Source: an uncultured Lachnoanaerobaculum sp.
GTDB taxonomy: Bacteria; Bacillota; Clostridia; Lachnospirales; Lachnospiraceae
Assembly (NCBI GenBank): GCA_938041725.1
Contig: CALISX010000573.1
Span: 1-7,655, forward strand
Direction: 5' to 3'
DNA length: 7,655 nt
In this document: piece by piece, positions 1-6,409 of the stretch
How positions within the stretch are numbered: the stretch's first letter is position 1
How the letters are laid out: every line of letters begins with the position of its first letter
The notes under the pieces: model-generated
Database searches by the model: none
Seen by the model: only the letters and a program-made list of their open reading frames with translations
What the model was told of the DNA's origin: nothing
Translations under genes and position numbers: made by a program

Positions 1-34
1 CGATATCAGCTTGTAACTTTCCAAAATCTATCAT
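1..34 (-). CDS. Start of an unidentified downstream gene (partial)
   Basis: An ATG at 34-32 overlaps the TGA stop of the SNF2 gene in a 4-base ATGA arrangement. A good Shine-Dalgarno sequence, AAAGGAG (complement of 43-49), lies 8 bases upstream. The readable peptide is MIDFGKLQADI, after which the gene leaves the window. Overlap and ribosome-binding site support a real, translationally coupled gene that continues the replication operon. Eleven residues are too few to name a family, so no function is proposed. Confidence 0.6.
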   Translation of the reverse strand, partial: MIDFGKLQADI

Positions 35-1398
35 CTCATCCTCTCCTTTACCTCTTGTATTCTGGCCTTCAGGCTATCAAGCAGTGCTTGTTGTATATCG
101 CTCTTCCCCTCAAGAGCCTTGGCCACATCCTCGTCACGCTTGCCCTTTACGAGCAGCTGATGCACTATGACTTTCCGTTTCTGCCCCTGCCTGTGAAGTC
201 TTTTGAGCGCCTGCTGATAAAGCTCCAAAGACCAATTAAGCCCAAACCAAACCATGTGATTACCGCCGTCCTGGAGATTTAATCCATATGCGGCACTTGA
301 TGGATGCGCAAGCAAAAGTTCGATTTTGCCACCATTCCAATCTCTTTGATCCTGTACTGTCTTTAGCTCTCTGCACCGCAGGAATTCTTTCATGATCCTT
401 TCCTTGTCGTGCTGAAAGCTGTAAAACAGTAAAACGTTGTGCCCTTTCAGGGATTCTATAATTTCCTTCAGTGCTTCCATTTTGCAATCGTGTATGTGAT
501 GCGTACCCTTGTTCTCGTCGTATACTGCGCCATTACAAAGCTGCAAAAGCTTATTCGAGAGCGCTGCCCCGTTTGTGGCAGATATTTCTCCGTCAGGAAT
601 TTGCAAAATATATTCCGCCTCAAATTCTCTGTAAACCTTATCGGCTTTGGGGTCTAAAACTACATACACCGGATTTATTACAAGGTCAGGAAGCTCTAAA
701 TAATCACTTGCCTGCATTGATATGCAAAGGTCTGATAACTCTTTTGATATAAGCTCTTTGGCCCCGTCTTTGGGTATATAATTTTGTCTCCCTGATGCGT
801 CTGCTGCGTAGCTATCAAAATACCTGTTGCGGTATTGGGTAATAGTCTTATAAAGCCTTTGGCCCTTATCCAGTAAATACACTTGCGCCCATAAATCCAT
901 TAAACCGTTAGGCGCCGGAGTTCCTGTAAGCCCTATAATTCTATTTATCCTTGGCCTTATAGCTTTCAAATCCTTAAACCTCTTTGCTTCTCTGCTTTTA
1001 AAACTTGAAAGCTCATCTATAACCACCGTATCAAAGGGCCAGTCATTTTTATAATAATTCACAAGCCACGATACGTTCTCACGGTTGATAACATAGATAT
1101 CTGCAGGTGCGCAAAGTGCTCTGATTCTCTTCATGCTGCTCCCAAGACAGGTGCTTATTCTTAAATGCCTTAAGTGATCCCATTTATCAGCCTCAAGTGC
1201 CCAGGTGCCCTCCGCCACCTTTTTTGGGGCTATGACTAAGACTTTCGAAATCTCAAAGCGGTTATAAAGCAAATCATTGAGGGCGGTTAAAGTTATAACC
1301 GTTTTCCCGAGGCCCATATCAAGAAACAGCCCTATTTCTTTTTGTGCTATTATTTTCTCGATGCAGTACCTCTGATAGTTATGCGCTTCGTATTTCAT
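31..1398 (-). CDS. SNF2-family DEAD/DEAH-type ATPase (phage helicase-like protein)
   Basis: This 455-residue protein has a two-lobe superfamily-2 ATPase core. Motif I is DMGLGKT (residues 27-33), motif II is VVIDELSS (125-132, a DELS variant of DEAH) and motif III is GLTGTP (156-161). In the second lobe, motif V is around HPSSAAYGLNLQ (365-376) and motif VI is QQALKRLHRQGQ (395-406). This pattern is typical of the short phage SNF2 proteins, which translocate on double-stranded DNA and probably remodel forks or protein-DNA complexes; a true strand-separating activity is not implied. The length fits a core enzyme without chromatin-binding domains. The ATG at 1398 has AAAGGAG (complement of 1406-1412) 7 bases upstream. 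The gene overlaps the VRR-NUC gene by 20 bases, so the two products are likely made together and may cooperate. Family call is confident; the exact role in phage replication is inferred. Confidence 0.95.
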   Translation of the reverse strand: MKYEAHNYQRYCIEKIIAQKEIGLFLDMGLGKTVITLTALNDLLYNRFEISKVLVIAPKKVAEGTWALEADKWDHLRHLRISTCLGSSMKRIRALCAPADIYVINRENVSWLVNYYKNDWPFDTVVIDELSSFKSREAKRFKDLKAIRPRINRIIGLTGTPAPNGLMDLWAQVYLLDKGQRLYKTITQYRNRYFDSYAADASGRQNYIPKDGAKELISKELSDLCISMQASDYLELPDLVINPVYVVLDPKADKVYREFEAEYILQIPDGEISATNGAALSNKLLQLCNGAVYDENKGTHHIHDCKMEALKEIIESLKGHNVLLFYSFQHDKERIMKEFLRCRELKTVQDQRDWNGGKIELLLAHPSSAAYGLNLQDGGNHMVWFGLNWSLELYQQALKRLHRQGQKRKVIVHQLLVKGKRDEDVAKALEGKSDIQQALLDSLKARIQEVKERMR

Positions 1399-1660
1399 CT
1401 AAAAACTCCTTTACCCCCTCCTTGCTATCGATCACAAAAACCTCGCACCCCAAACTCTTAAGCTTGCCTATCTGACTATTCTGCAGCTGGCTCGTTTTTC
1501 CTCCGGGCCTTTTGAGCTCCACAAAATAAATTCTGTTTCCAGGCGCTATTACAATTCTGTCGGGCACTCCTGCATTGCCCGGGGATGTAAATTTAAAAGC
1601 TATGCCCCCCAGTCTTTTCACTCCAAGTCTTAAATACTCTTCAATCTCTCGTTCTCTCAT
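1379..1660 (-). CDS. VRR-NUC domain nuclease, stand-alone phage type
   Basis: This 93-residue protein is essentially one VRR-NUC domain, a PD-(D/E)XK-type nuclease fold. The metal-binding signature is visible: GVPDRIV (residues 31-37, Asp34), then FVELK (46-50, Glu48 and Lys50), then a downstream Gln-containing TSQLQ (56-60). An N-terminal helix carries acidic residues. Stand-alone phage VRR-NUC proteins are thought to cut branched or structured DNA; related domains occur in the FAN1 repair nuclease. The ATG at 1660 is chosen because AAAGGAG lies 4 bases upstream. The frame is open to a TTG at 1678, adding six residues, but that codon lies inside an 11-mer repeat and has no ribosome-binding site. 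The 3' end overlaps the SNF2 gene by 20 bases. It is the first gene after the repeat-rich gap and may have its own promoter or translational control there. Confidence 0.92.
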   Translation of the reverse strand: MREREIEEYLRLGVKRLGGIAFKFTSPGNAGVPDRIVIAPGNRIYFVELKRPGGKTSQLQNSQIGKLKSLGCEVFVIDSKEGVKEFLDEIRSA

Positions 1661-1664
1661 TTTT

Positions 1665-1671
1665 CTCCTTT
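1665..1671 (-). promoter_or_regulatory. Ribosome-binding site that fixes the VRR-NUC start
   Basis: The transcript reads AAAGGAG here, 4 bases before the ATG at 1660. It directly abuts the 11-mer repeat at 1672-1682, whose transcript sequence AAAGTTGCCCC is complementary to the GGGGCAACTTT copies transcribed earlier from the same gap. Confidence 0.8.
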
Positions 1672-1690
1672 GGGGCAACTTTGACGCCCT

Positions 1691-1772
1691 TTTCCTATAC
1701 AGTATATAAATTAGGGGTATATTAGAGGTATATATAGGGTATATAGGGTCTATTTTATATAGTTATATATAG
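1691..1772. repeat. AT-rich block with degenerate TAGGGTATA tandem repeats
   Basis: The block is almost entirely A and T apart from short G runs. Four degenerate tandem units follow each other: TTAGGGGTATA (1711-1721), TTAGAGGTATA (1722-1732), TATAGGGTA (1733-1741) and TATAGGGTCTA (1742-1752). Short palindromes are present at 1696-1706 (TATAC-A-GTATA) and 1756-1769 (TATATA-GT-TATATA). It could be the easily melted element of an origin, a minus-strand promoter region for the VRR-NUC gene, or both. A weak minus-strand promoter candidate just upstream pairs TTGATT (1809-1814) with TATAGA (1788-1793), but its 15-base spacing is short, so I do not list it separately. Confidence 0.6.
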
Positions 1773-1817
1773 AAAGTTGCGGTTGCCTCTATACTATAAA
1801 CCCTTATAAATCAAGGC

Positions 1818-1870
1818 TTTCAGGGGCAACTTTGGGGCAACTTTCTAAGGGTGAAAGTTGCCCCTGGAAA
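1818..1870. repeat. Inverted 11-mer repeats forming a strong hairpin or cruciform
   Basis: Two head-to-tail GGGGCAACTTT copies (1823-1833 and 1834-1844) face one AAAGTTGCCCC copy (1854-1864). The inner pair gives a perfect 12-bp stem, 1834-1845 with 1853-1864, and a 7-base loop. Pairing the outer copy instead gives a 13-bp stem, 1821-1833 with 1854-1866. No T run follows on either strand, so this is not a typical intrinsic terminator. A role as a protein-binding site or in origin structure is inferred. Confidence 0.7.
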
Positions 1871-1895
1871 ATTTCAGAAAGTTGCCCCTGGGCCC

Positions 1896-1961
1896 CTAAA
1901 GTTGCCCCTGAAATTCGGTATTTTTATACCCTCTTTGGTCTCCGTGGCACCCGAATTTCAT
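1896..1961 (-). pseudogene. Second, diverged copy of the VapE gene's 3' end
   Basis: The minus strand encodes MKFGCHGDQRGYKNTEFQ and then a stop in the next repeat (1896-1898). Residues KFGCHGDQRGYK match KFGCHGDQKGFK at the VapE C terminus (residues 779-790), offset by 152 bases (1923-1958 against 2075-2110). By eye 30 of 36 bases match. Four of six changes are silent third-position changes and two are conservative (Lys/Arg, Phe/Tyr). In both copies the 11-mer repeat follows the tail and supplies a stop codon. There is no Shine-Dalgarno site and the frame is closed shortly upstream, so it is not expected to be translated. It looks like a leftover 3' end of a related VapE allele. Confidence 0.7.
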
Positions 1962-1964
1962 GAC

Positions 1965-2014
1965 TTTGTTCAATTTGCCCCAATGTTGCTTTGTTCAATT
2001 TGCCCCAATGTTGC
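1965..2014. repeat. Perfect 25-bp tandem repeat, two copies
   Basis: Bases 1965-1989 and 1990-2014 are identical. Each unit begins TTTGTTCAATTTGCCCC and ends AATGTTGC, so each carries one or two degenerate versions of the 11-mer found across the gap. This is probably a recent local duplication within the array. Confidence 0.85.
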
Positions 2015-2059
2015 CCCTAGACCCCAATGTTGTTCCTAAGTTGCCCCTGAAAGTTGCCC

Positions 2060-4444
2060 CTAAATCCCGCATAATTTAAAGCCTTTTTGATCCCCGTGGC
2101 ATCCGAATTTGATCGCCGATTTACAGCGCTTAAAGTCTTTTAGTGCTTCTAAAATTCCATTTATTTCTATAGTGTCTTGTCTTCTTGCGGTGCTCGCATC
2201 TTTTCCGAAACACTCCGTCCAAATCTCCGCTGCACAAATTCTGTCCCTTTTTACAAGGTTTCCTTGATATGATTTGTAATCAAAGGACCAGTAGGATCTC
2301 CTTTGCTCCAGGGTATAGGTGTTCCAGTTCTCCGGCACCTTTTTTCCCACAAAGTCCCTTACCATTCCTGTTTTGATTGAAACCTCCCTGTGCTCTTCCT
2401 GCGCAAGTCTTGCCATAGCCTCTATATCTTTTGGCAGGTGTAACTTCTCGCCTAACTGCCAGTAGAAGTATGCTTCCGCCCATATTTGATCCCTCTCACC
2501 CGGGAGGTCATTAAAAACAGACTTTGAGGTTTTAAGCGGATCCGCATCCACAGGCCAAAATCTACGACTTCCCGTCGGATCCCTTAGGTACTCGCTGTCG
2601 TTTGTTGTCCCGAAAAATACGCACTTTCTGGGAAACTGTGCCGTTCTTCTTCCATAGGCTTCCCTGTATATATCGTCAGTCTTTGAAAGAAACTGTTTTA
2701 CCGTATTAGTCTCTGACTTAGACATACCGCTAAGCTCTCCGACTTCTACGATCCATCTGCCCTGGATAAGTTCCGCCGCCTCTTTGCCTTCAAAAGTCAT
2801 AAGGCTGTCAGAAAACCATTCACCGCCTAAAATGGCAAAAAATGTGCTTTTGCCTATGCCCTGTGCTCCTGATATAATCACCATGTTGTCAAACTTAGCC
2901 CCCGGCTGCATTACTCTTGTAACTGCCGCAACGAAAGATTTCCTCGCTACAGCCTTTGTGTACAGGCTGTTTTCGGCTCCGAAATAGTCTATAAAAAGAT
3001 TTTCAAGCCTTTGCACACCATCCCAGTTTAAGCCCGTTAAATAGTCTTTAACGCTGTTAAAAGCATGTTTGTGGGCGCACAGAGCAAGAGCGTCATATAT
3101 CTTATCCTTACCCGTGATACTGTACACGTTTTCGAGGTACCACCTAAGCCCGGCGTCGTCCGTGTCATTCCATTGCCTCCTTCCTCCTGTGCTATTCCAG
3201 GGCAAAGTTCCGAGTGCTACGCCTCTGCATGCGAAATCATCAAGGGCTATTTTGTCCTTAAGAAGCGGGTCATTATCAAGTATTAAGCTTATATTGCCTA
3301 TAGTCTTTTCCACACTCCCGTTACCGTTAAGCTTAAGCCCTGACATCCAGTCGCTGCTGTTGTCCTCTGTGCTTGTTTTAAACTCGCGGTTGGCCTCTTC
3401 ATATCTCTCTTTGGTTAGAAGTACCGATACCTCCTTAATGCCTCTTACAAGCTCCGCCATGGCTGTATACGAGGGTAGTTTATTAGTAGGCGTATCAGGT
3501 TTTGTGTCTATATCTAAGTTTCCAAATTTATGAAGCCTTACAAGGTCCCAGGCATTGCAAAGTCTCCCTCCCGCCGGGTCTGTGGCATGATGTGAATACA
3601 GCCATAGGCCGCCGTAAACTATTGCGCCTCCTGCTGTAGATCCCCCAGAGTATGTGTACCTATCTTGGTGCTCTGTACTGAGGTAAGCCCCTGGAATAAG
3701 TTCATCCATTGCTCTGTAAATATCGTAAGTTCTGCAAAAGGCTCCTATAACCCCATGCTTTTCTTTCGGATCCTGCTGCTTGTCCGCAAGATGCGCATAT
3801 TTCTGCGCTTCATTAGGCGCAAGCGGCCACTCCAAATGGTTGTGCCAGTCTTTATACATGGCCAGCACTCCCCCTGGGTCTAAAAATCCGCCGTCCTGCG
3901 TTTTAAAAATGTATTGACCATCACTGCTGCAGCTTGGGAAGTACATAAGCCTTGAAGCCTGGAAAGTTGTAGGATCCGCCCATTCGATACCAACAAGCTC
4001 CGCCACCTTCCTCGCTACTGGCTCGTACTCCTCGGCTGTTACGGTACTTGCTAAAGGGATTATCACTCTAAGCCTCGGCTTTGCGGCTTCATGCTTTCTT
4101 GTGCTGTGTACCAAAAGGGCACACCCAAGCAAAGATATTTTCTTTAAAACATCATCCGTCATCCCCGCAGGAATATTATCAAGGTCAAAGGTGACTAAAT
4201 CCCTGCTCTCTACGCTTCTTGCACCTCTACGGCCGTCTATGAGAGCGCCTCCCACATAACCGCCTACATCCTTAAGTTCATCTTGCTTTGCTTTGGAAAG
4301 TTTCAAAAAGTGTTCCAGAGTCTCTGTGGATCTTGCAGGATTTTCCAGCCTTTTTATAAATTCCGACCACCAGATTGTTTGCCTCCGCCATTTGGCTGCA
4401 AAGCGGCTGGCAGCTACAGAGATAATCAATTTTTTATCCGTCAT
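2060..4444 (-). CDS. Primase-helicase: primase-like N terminus plus VapE-type AAA+ ATPase
   Basis: This 794-residue protein probably starts phage replication by unwinding and priming. Residues about 80-170 look like an archaeo-eukaryotic primase domain: FDLDN (86-90, catalytic-type Asp87 and Asp89), STRKHE..KPRLRVIIPL (114-131) and SRLMYFP (164-170). Residues about 470-690 are the virulence-associated-protein-E ATPase: Walker A GAQGIGKST (526-534), Walker B WIVEVGEL (564-571), FFGTTND (610-616) and an arginine-finger-like DPTGSRRFWPV (622-632). The C terminus (about 735-794) resembles a small winged-helix DNA-binding domain ending KFGCHGDQKGFK. The ATG at 4444 lies 3 bases after the polymerase stop, with AAAGGAC (complement of 4451-4457) 6 bases upstream, so expression is coupled. 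The stop codon overlaps the first 11-mer repeat of the candidate origin, and the C-terminal domain could be what binds it (inference). The primase call is less certain than the ATPase call. Confidence 0.94.
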   Translation of the reverse strand: MTDKKLIISVAASRFAAKWRRQTIWWSEFIKRLENPARSTETLEHFLKLSKAKQDELKDVGGYVGGALIDGRRGARSVESRDLVTFDLDNIPAGMTDDVLKKISLLGCALLVHSTRKHEAAKPRLRVIIPLASTVTAEEYEPVARKVAELVGIEWADPTTFQASRLMYFPSCSSDGQYIFKTQDGGFLDPGGVLAMYKDWHNHLEWPLAPNEAQKYAHLADKQQDPKEKHGVIGAFCRTYDIYRAMDELIPGAYLSTEHQDRYTYSGGSTAGGAIVYGGLWLYSHHATDPAGGRLCNAWDLVRLHKFGNLDIDTKPDTPTNKLPSYTAMAELVRGIKEVSVLLTKERYEEANREFKTSTEDNSSDWMSGLKLNGNGSVEKTIGNISLILDNDPLLKDKIALDDFACRGVALGTLPWNSTGGRRQWNDTDDAGLRWYLENVYSITGKDKIYDALALCAHKHAFNSVKDYLTGLNWDGVQRLENLFIDYFGAENSLYTKAVARKSFVAAVTRVMQPGAKFDNMVIISGAQGIGKSTFFAILGGEWFSDSLMTFEGKEAAELIQGRWIVEVGELSGMSKSETNTVKQFLSKTDDIYREAYGRRTAQFPRKCVFFGTTNDSEYLRDPTGSRRFWPVDADPLKTSKSVFNDLPGERDQIWAEAYFYWQLGEKLHLPKDIEAMARLAQEEHREVSIKTGMVRDFVGKKVPENWNTYTLEQRRSYWSFDYKSYQGNLVKRDRICAAEIWTECFGKDASTARRQDTIEINGILEALKDFKRCKSAIKFGCHGDQKGFKLCGI

Positions 4445-4447
4445 ATT

Positions 4448-6409
4448 CTAGTCCTTTTTATAGAACATCGATTCAAACCCTGCGCCTTTTAATATAAGAC
4501 CATTCGCCCAAGGGACAGGCTCCGCCATTATGTCCGTTAGCTCCTTAAGTTCCCGATCTACTGGGCTGTCAACGACCATCTCATCGTGGATATGCATTAC
4601 TATCCCAAAGCCCTTATCTGCGGCTTTTTTCATACTTAAAGCCAAGCAATCCCTCGCTATCGCCTGGACGATATTTTCGACTATTTTGCCGCCATAGGTG
4701 CCTATTTCGCCCCATTTCTTGGTTCCCTGTTCAACCCCTAAGTAAAACATCTGTTCTTTTCCCCTCTCATTGATTTTGAGCACGGGGTTTATATAAAACA
4801 GCTCTCTACGGGACGGCAGGGTTATGATCATAAAATTATCCGCCAGTCTGAAGGCACAGCCATTGACATTCTGTGCGGTGCCTGTACGAATAGCGGTAAG
4901 TACCGCATTTTCGCATCTATACCACAGTTCCACTATTCTCTTGTTTGAGCCTCTCCACCTTGTTACAATGTCAAATAATTCCTCATCGCTAAGCCCCATC
5001 TTATCAGCCCCCATAGCCTTTAAGGCTCCGACATGCCCTTGGTACCCCAAAGCAAGCTCCGCAATCTTCCCTTTTTGCCTGAGCTCGTATTCAGGATTAC
5101 CTTTTTTAATCCTGTCTAAGGGTACTCCGAACATGGTACTCGCCGATGCCTCGTATATCTTTCCATGGGTGGCAAAAACTTCTTGTCTCCAGCTTTCCCC
5201 GGATAGCCATGCAATCACTCTCGCTTCTATGGCTGAGAAGTCTGCAACTATAAATTTATTACTTGGCGCGGGTACAAAAGCCGTTCTTATGAGCTGTGAA
5301 AGTACATCGGGCACATTCCCAAAAATCATTTTTAAACTGTCCAGGTCTTTGCCCTTTACGAGATCCCTCGCAAGTTTCAGCATATCGAGGTGATTTCTTG
5401 GGAGGTTTTGCACCTGTACAAGTCTCCCCGCCCATCTCCCCGTTCTGTTCCCGCCGTAAAATTGCAAAAGCCCCCTGATGCGTCCGTCGTCGCATAAAGC
5501 GTTTTTCATGGCGTCGTATTTCTTTACGGAGGTCTTTGAGAGTTCCTGTCTTATCTCAAGCATTCTTACCGCTCTTTTGCTGTCAAGGTCTTTTATCATG
5601 TCTGAAACAGTATCTTTTCTGAGGTTGTCCACCTCCTTCCCTGTCTCTTCTTCCAGCCATTTAGACAGCTGCTGTACTGATTTAGGATTGCTTAATCCTG
5701 TAATCTCTTTAGCCTCCGCCATAAGCTTTTCGGTTACCGCCTGTGAGCAGTACAGGGCGCCATCAATAAGCCCGGTATCCACCGCCCCCCCCGCGTTATT
5801 GATGTTTAAATCCAGACGCCACAGTTCCATCTCGTCAGCCGGTACCGGGTATTTATCTAAAATGTTTTTTATAGACATTTCAGTTACGACATCCTGTTTA
5901 CAATATTCCCTGAATAGCTTCCATTTTTCCGGCTCATGCTGTGGCAGTATCCGCACCCTTGGATCTGTCTTTGTGGGTTTACGAGGTACACAGAATTTTC
6001 TTATAAGACTTAAGCCCACGCCCATTTTACGCTTGTCCTGTGGAAGTCCTATAGCCTCGCCTATAGCTGCTAATCCCCCCGGATATCCTAGATATAGTCC
6101 GTGATGCATGGTGCAGGCCCATCCGTCCAATGGTAAGTCATAGCCGTAATACTTTGACAAACAAAGCCACTCGAAGGTTGCATTATATGCGCACTTTTCG
6201 ACACCCGGGGATATTATCAGGTTGTGCAGTAAATCCATCCCTGTTTTAAAGTCGGGCTCTGTAAAGTCAAATATTTGTACCGGGCTACCATTTATGCTGT
6301 AGGCCGCAAGCAATATTTCAAAATCGGGGGGGCGTACATATGCGTACGCCCCCGATTTTTTAATATCCACACTGCTATAGGTTTCCAAATCTATTGACAG
6401 CCGAATCAC
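4448..6409 (-). CDS. Phage family-A DNA polymerase with 3'-5' exonuclease domain
   Basis: This 653-residue replicative polymerase has both domains intact. Exonuclease motifs: IDLET (residues 6-10, Asp7 and Glu9), YNATFE (75-80) and YCKQDV (169-174, Asp173). Polymerase motifs: GRWAGR..QVQNLPR (324-338), motif A VADFSAIEAR (388-397, Asp390), motif B R444-K448-Y456 in the O helix, and motif C HDE (608-610). There is no 5'-nuclease domain, as usual for this phage group. O-helix position 452, equivalent to E. coli Pol I Phe762 by ungapped comparison, is leucine. The start is GTG at 6409, sharing GTGA with the stop of the DUF2815 gene; the DLET motif lies so close to the N terminus that a later start would lose it. 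A moderate ribosome site GGTGGAG (complement of 6420-6426) lies 10 bases upstream. A GC-rich hairpin sits inside codons 17-30. Confidence 0.96.
   Translation of the reverse strand: MIRLSIDLETYSSVDIKKSGAYAYVRPPDFEILLAAYSINGSPVQIFDFTEPDFKTGMDLLHNLIISPGVEKCAYNATFEWLCLSKYYGYDLPLDGWACTMHHGLYLGYPGGLAAIGEAIGLPQDKRKMGVGLSLIRKFCVPRKPTKTDPRVRILPQHEPEKWKLFREYCKQDVVTEMSIKNILDKYPVPADEMELWRLDLNINNAGGAVDTGLIDGALYCSQAVTEKLMAEAKEITGLSNPKSVQQLSKWLEEETGKEVDNLRKDTVSDMIKDLDSKRAVRMLEIRQELSKTSVKKYDAMKNALCDDGRIRGLLQFYGGNRTGRWAGRLVQVQNLPRNHLDMLKLARDLVKGKDLDSLKMIFGNVPDVLSQLIRTAFVPAPSNKFIVADFSAIEARVIAWLSGESWRQEVFATHGKIYEASASTMFGVPLDRIKKGNPEYELRQKGKIAELALGYQGHVGALKAMGADKMGLSDEELFDIVTRWRGSNKRIVELWYRCENAVLTAIRTGTAQNVNGCAFRLADNFMIITLPSRRELFYINPVLKINERGKEQMFYLGVEQGTKKWGEIGTYGGKIVENIVQAIARDCLALSMKKAADKGFGIVMHIHDEMVVDSPVDRELKELTDIMAEPVPWANGLILKGAGFESMFYKKD
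6320..6361. repeat. GC-rich inverted repeat inside the polymerase 5' coding region
   Basis: The left arm at 6320-6337 (AAAATCGGGGGGGCGTAC) pairs with the right arm at 6344-6359 (GTACGCCCCCGATTTT) across a 6-base loop, with a two-G bulge because the left arm has seven G and the right arm five C. On the plus strand the hairpin is followed by six T in total; on the minus strand the arm ends in TTTT. It therefore resembles an intrinsic terminator, better on the plus strand, yet lies within codons 17-30 of the polymerase gene. Function is unproven. Confidence 0.6.

Larger units (their letters stand above)
1672..2060. other. Candidate replication origin: bidirectional 11-mer repeat array with AT-rich block
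   Basis: The gap between the VapE and VRR-NUC genes contains seven exact copies of one 11-mer. It reads AAAGTTGCCCC on the plus strand at 1854-1864, 1878-1888, 1898-1908 and 2050-2060, and GGGGCAACTTT at 1672-1682, 1823-1833 and 1834-1844. Near copies lie at 2007-2017 and 2037-2047 (one mismatch each), 1971-1981 and 1996-2006 (two), and 2026-2036 (three); a half copy is at 1773-1780. Copies lie on both sides of an AT-rich block at about 1691-1772. Iterons flanking an AT-rich segment beside a primase-helicase gene is the known layout of SaPI origins, where Rep binds the iterons. Origin function is inference; the repeats themselves are seen directly. The last copy contains the first base of the VapE TAG stop as read on the transcript's complement. 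Confidence 0.55.

Noticed and set aside
1661..1678. Alternative TTG start for the VRR-NUC gene at 1678
   Set aside because: The TTG lies within the 11-mer repeat and has no Shine-Dalgarno site; the extra residues (MPQRRK) would be encoded by the real ribosome-binding site of the ATG at 1660.
1853..1864. Intrinsic terminator after the VapE gene using the 11-mer hairpin
   Set aside because: The stem is strong but no T run follows it on either strand, so the usual intrinsic terminator pattern is missing.
1851..2039. Plus-strand 62-codon open frame starting GTG and containing repeated KVAPG
   Set aside because: It is the translation of the 11-mer repeats in one frame; it has a non-ATG start, no ribosome-binding site and no sequence beyond the repeats that looks like a protein.
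1672..2060. CRISPR array
   Set aside because: Repeats are only 11 bp, in both orientations and unevenly spaced, with no uniform spacers and no cas genes; the DUF2800 Cas4-like protein is a phage family, not CRISPR adaptation.
3069..3533. Plus-strand open frame of 154 codons opposite the VapE gene
   Set aside because: Antisense to the central part of VapE; composition is that of a shadow frame and no family is recognisable.
4824..5393. Plus-strand open frame of 189 codons opposite the polymerase catalytic domain
   Set aside because: Antisense to conserved motifs A and B of the polymerase; no recognisable domain.
5478..6104. Plus-strand open frame of 208 codons opposite the polymerase gene
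   Set aside because: It lies wholly antisense to a gene with intact exonuclease and polymerase motifs and has a serine/leucine-rich composition typical of antisense shadows.
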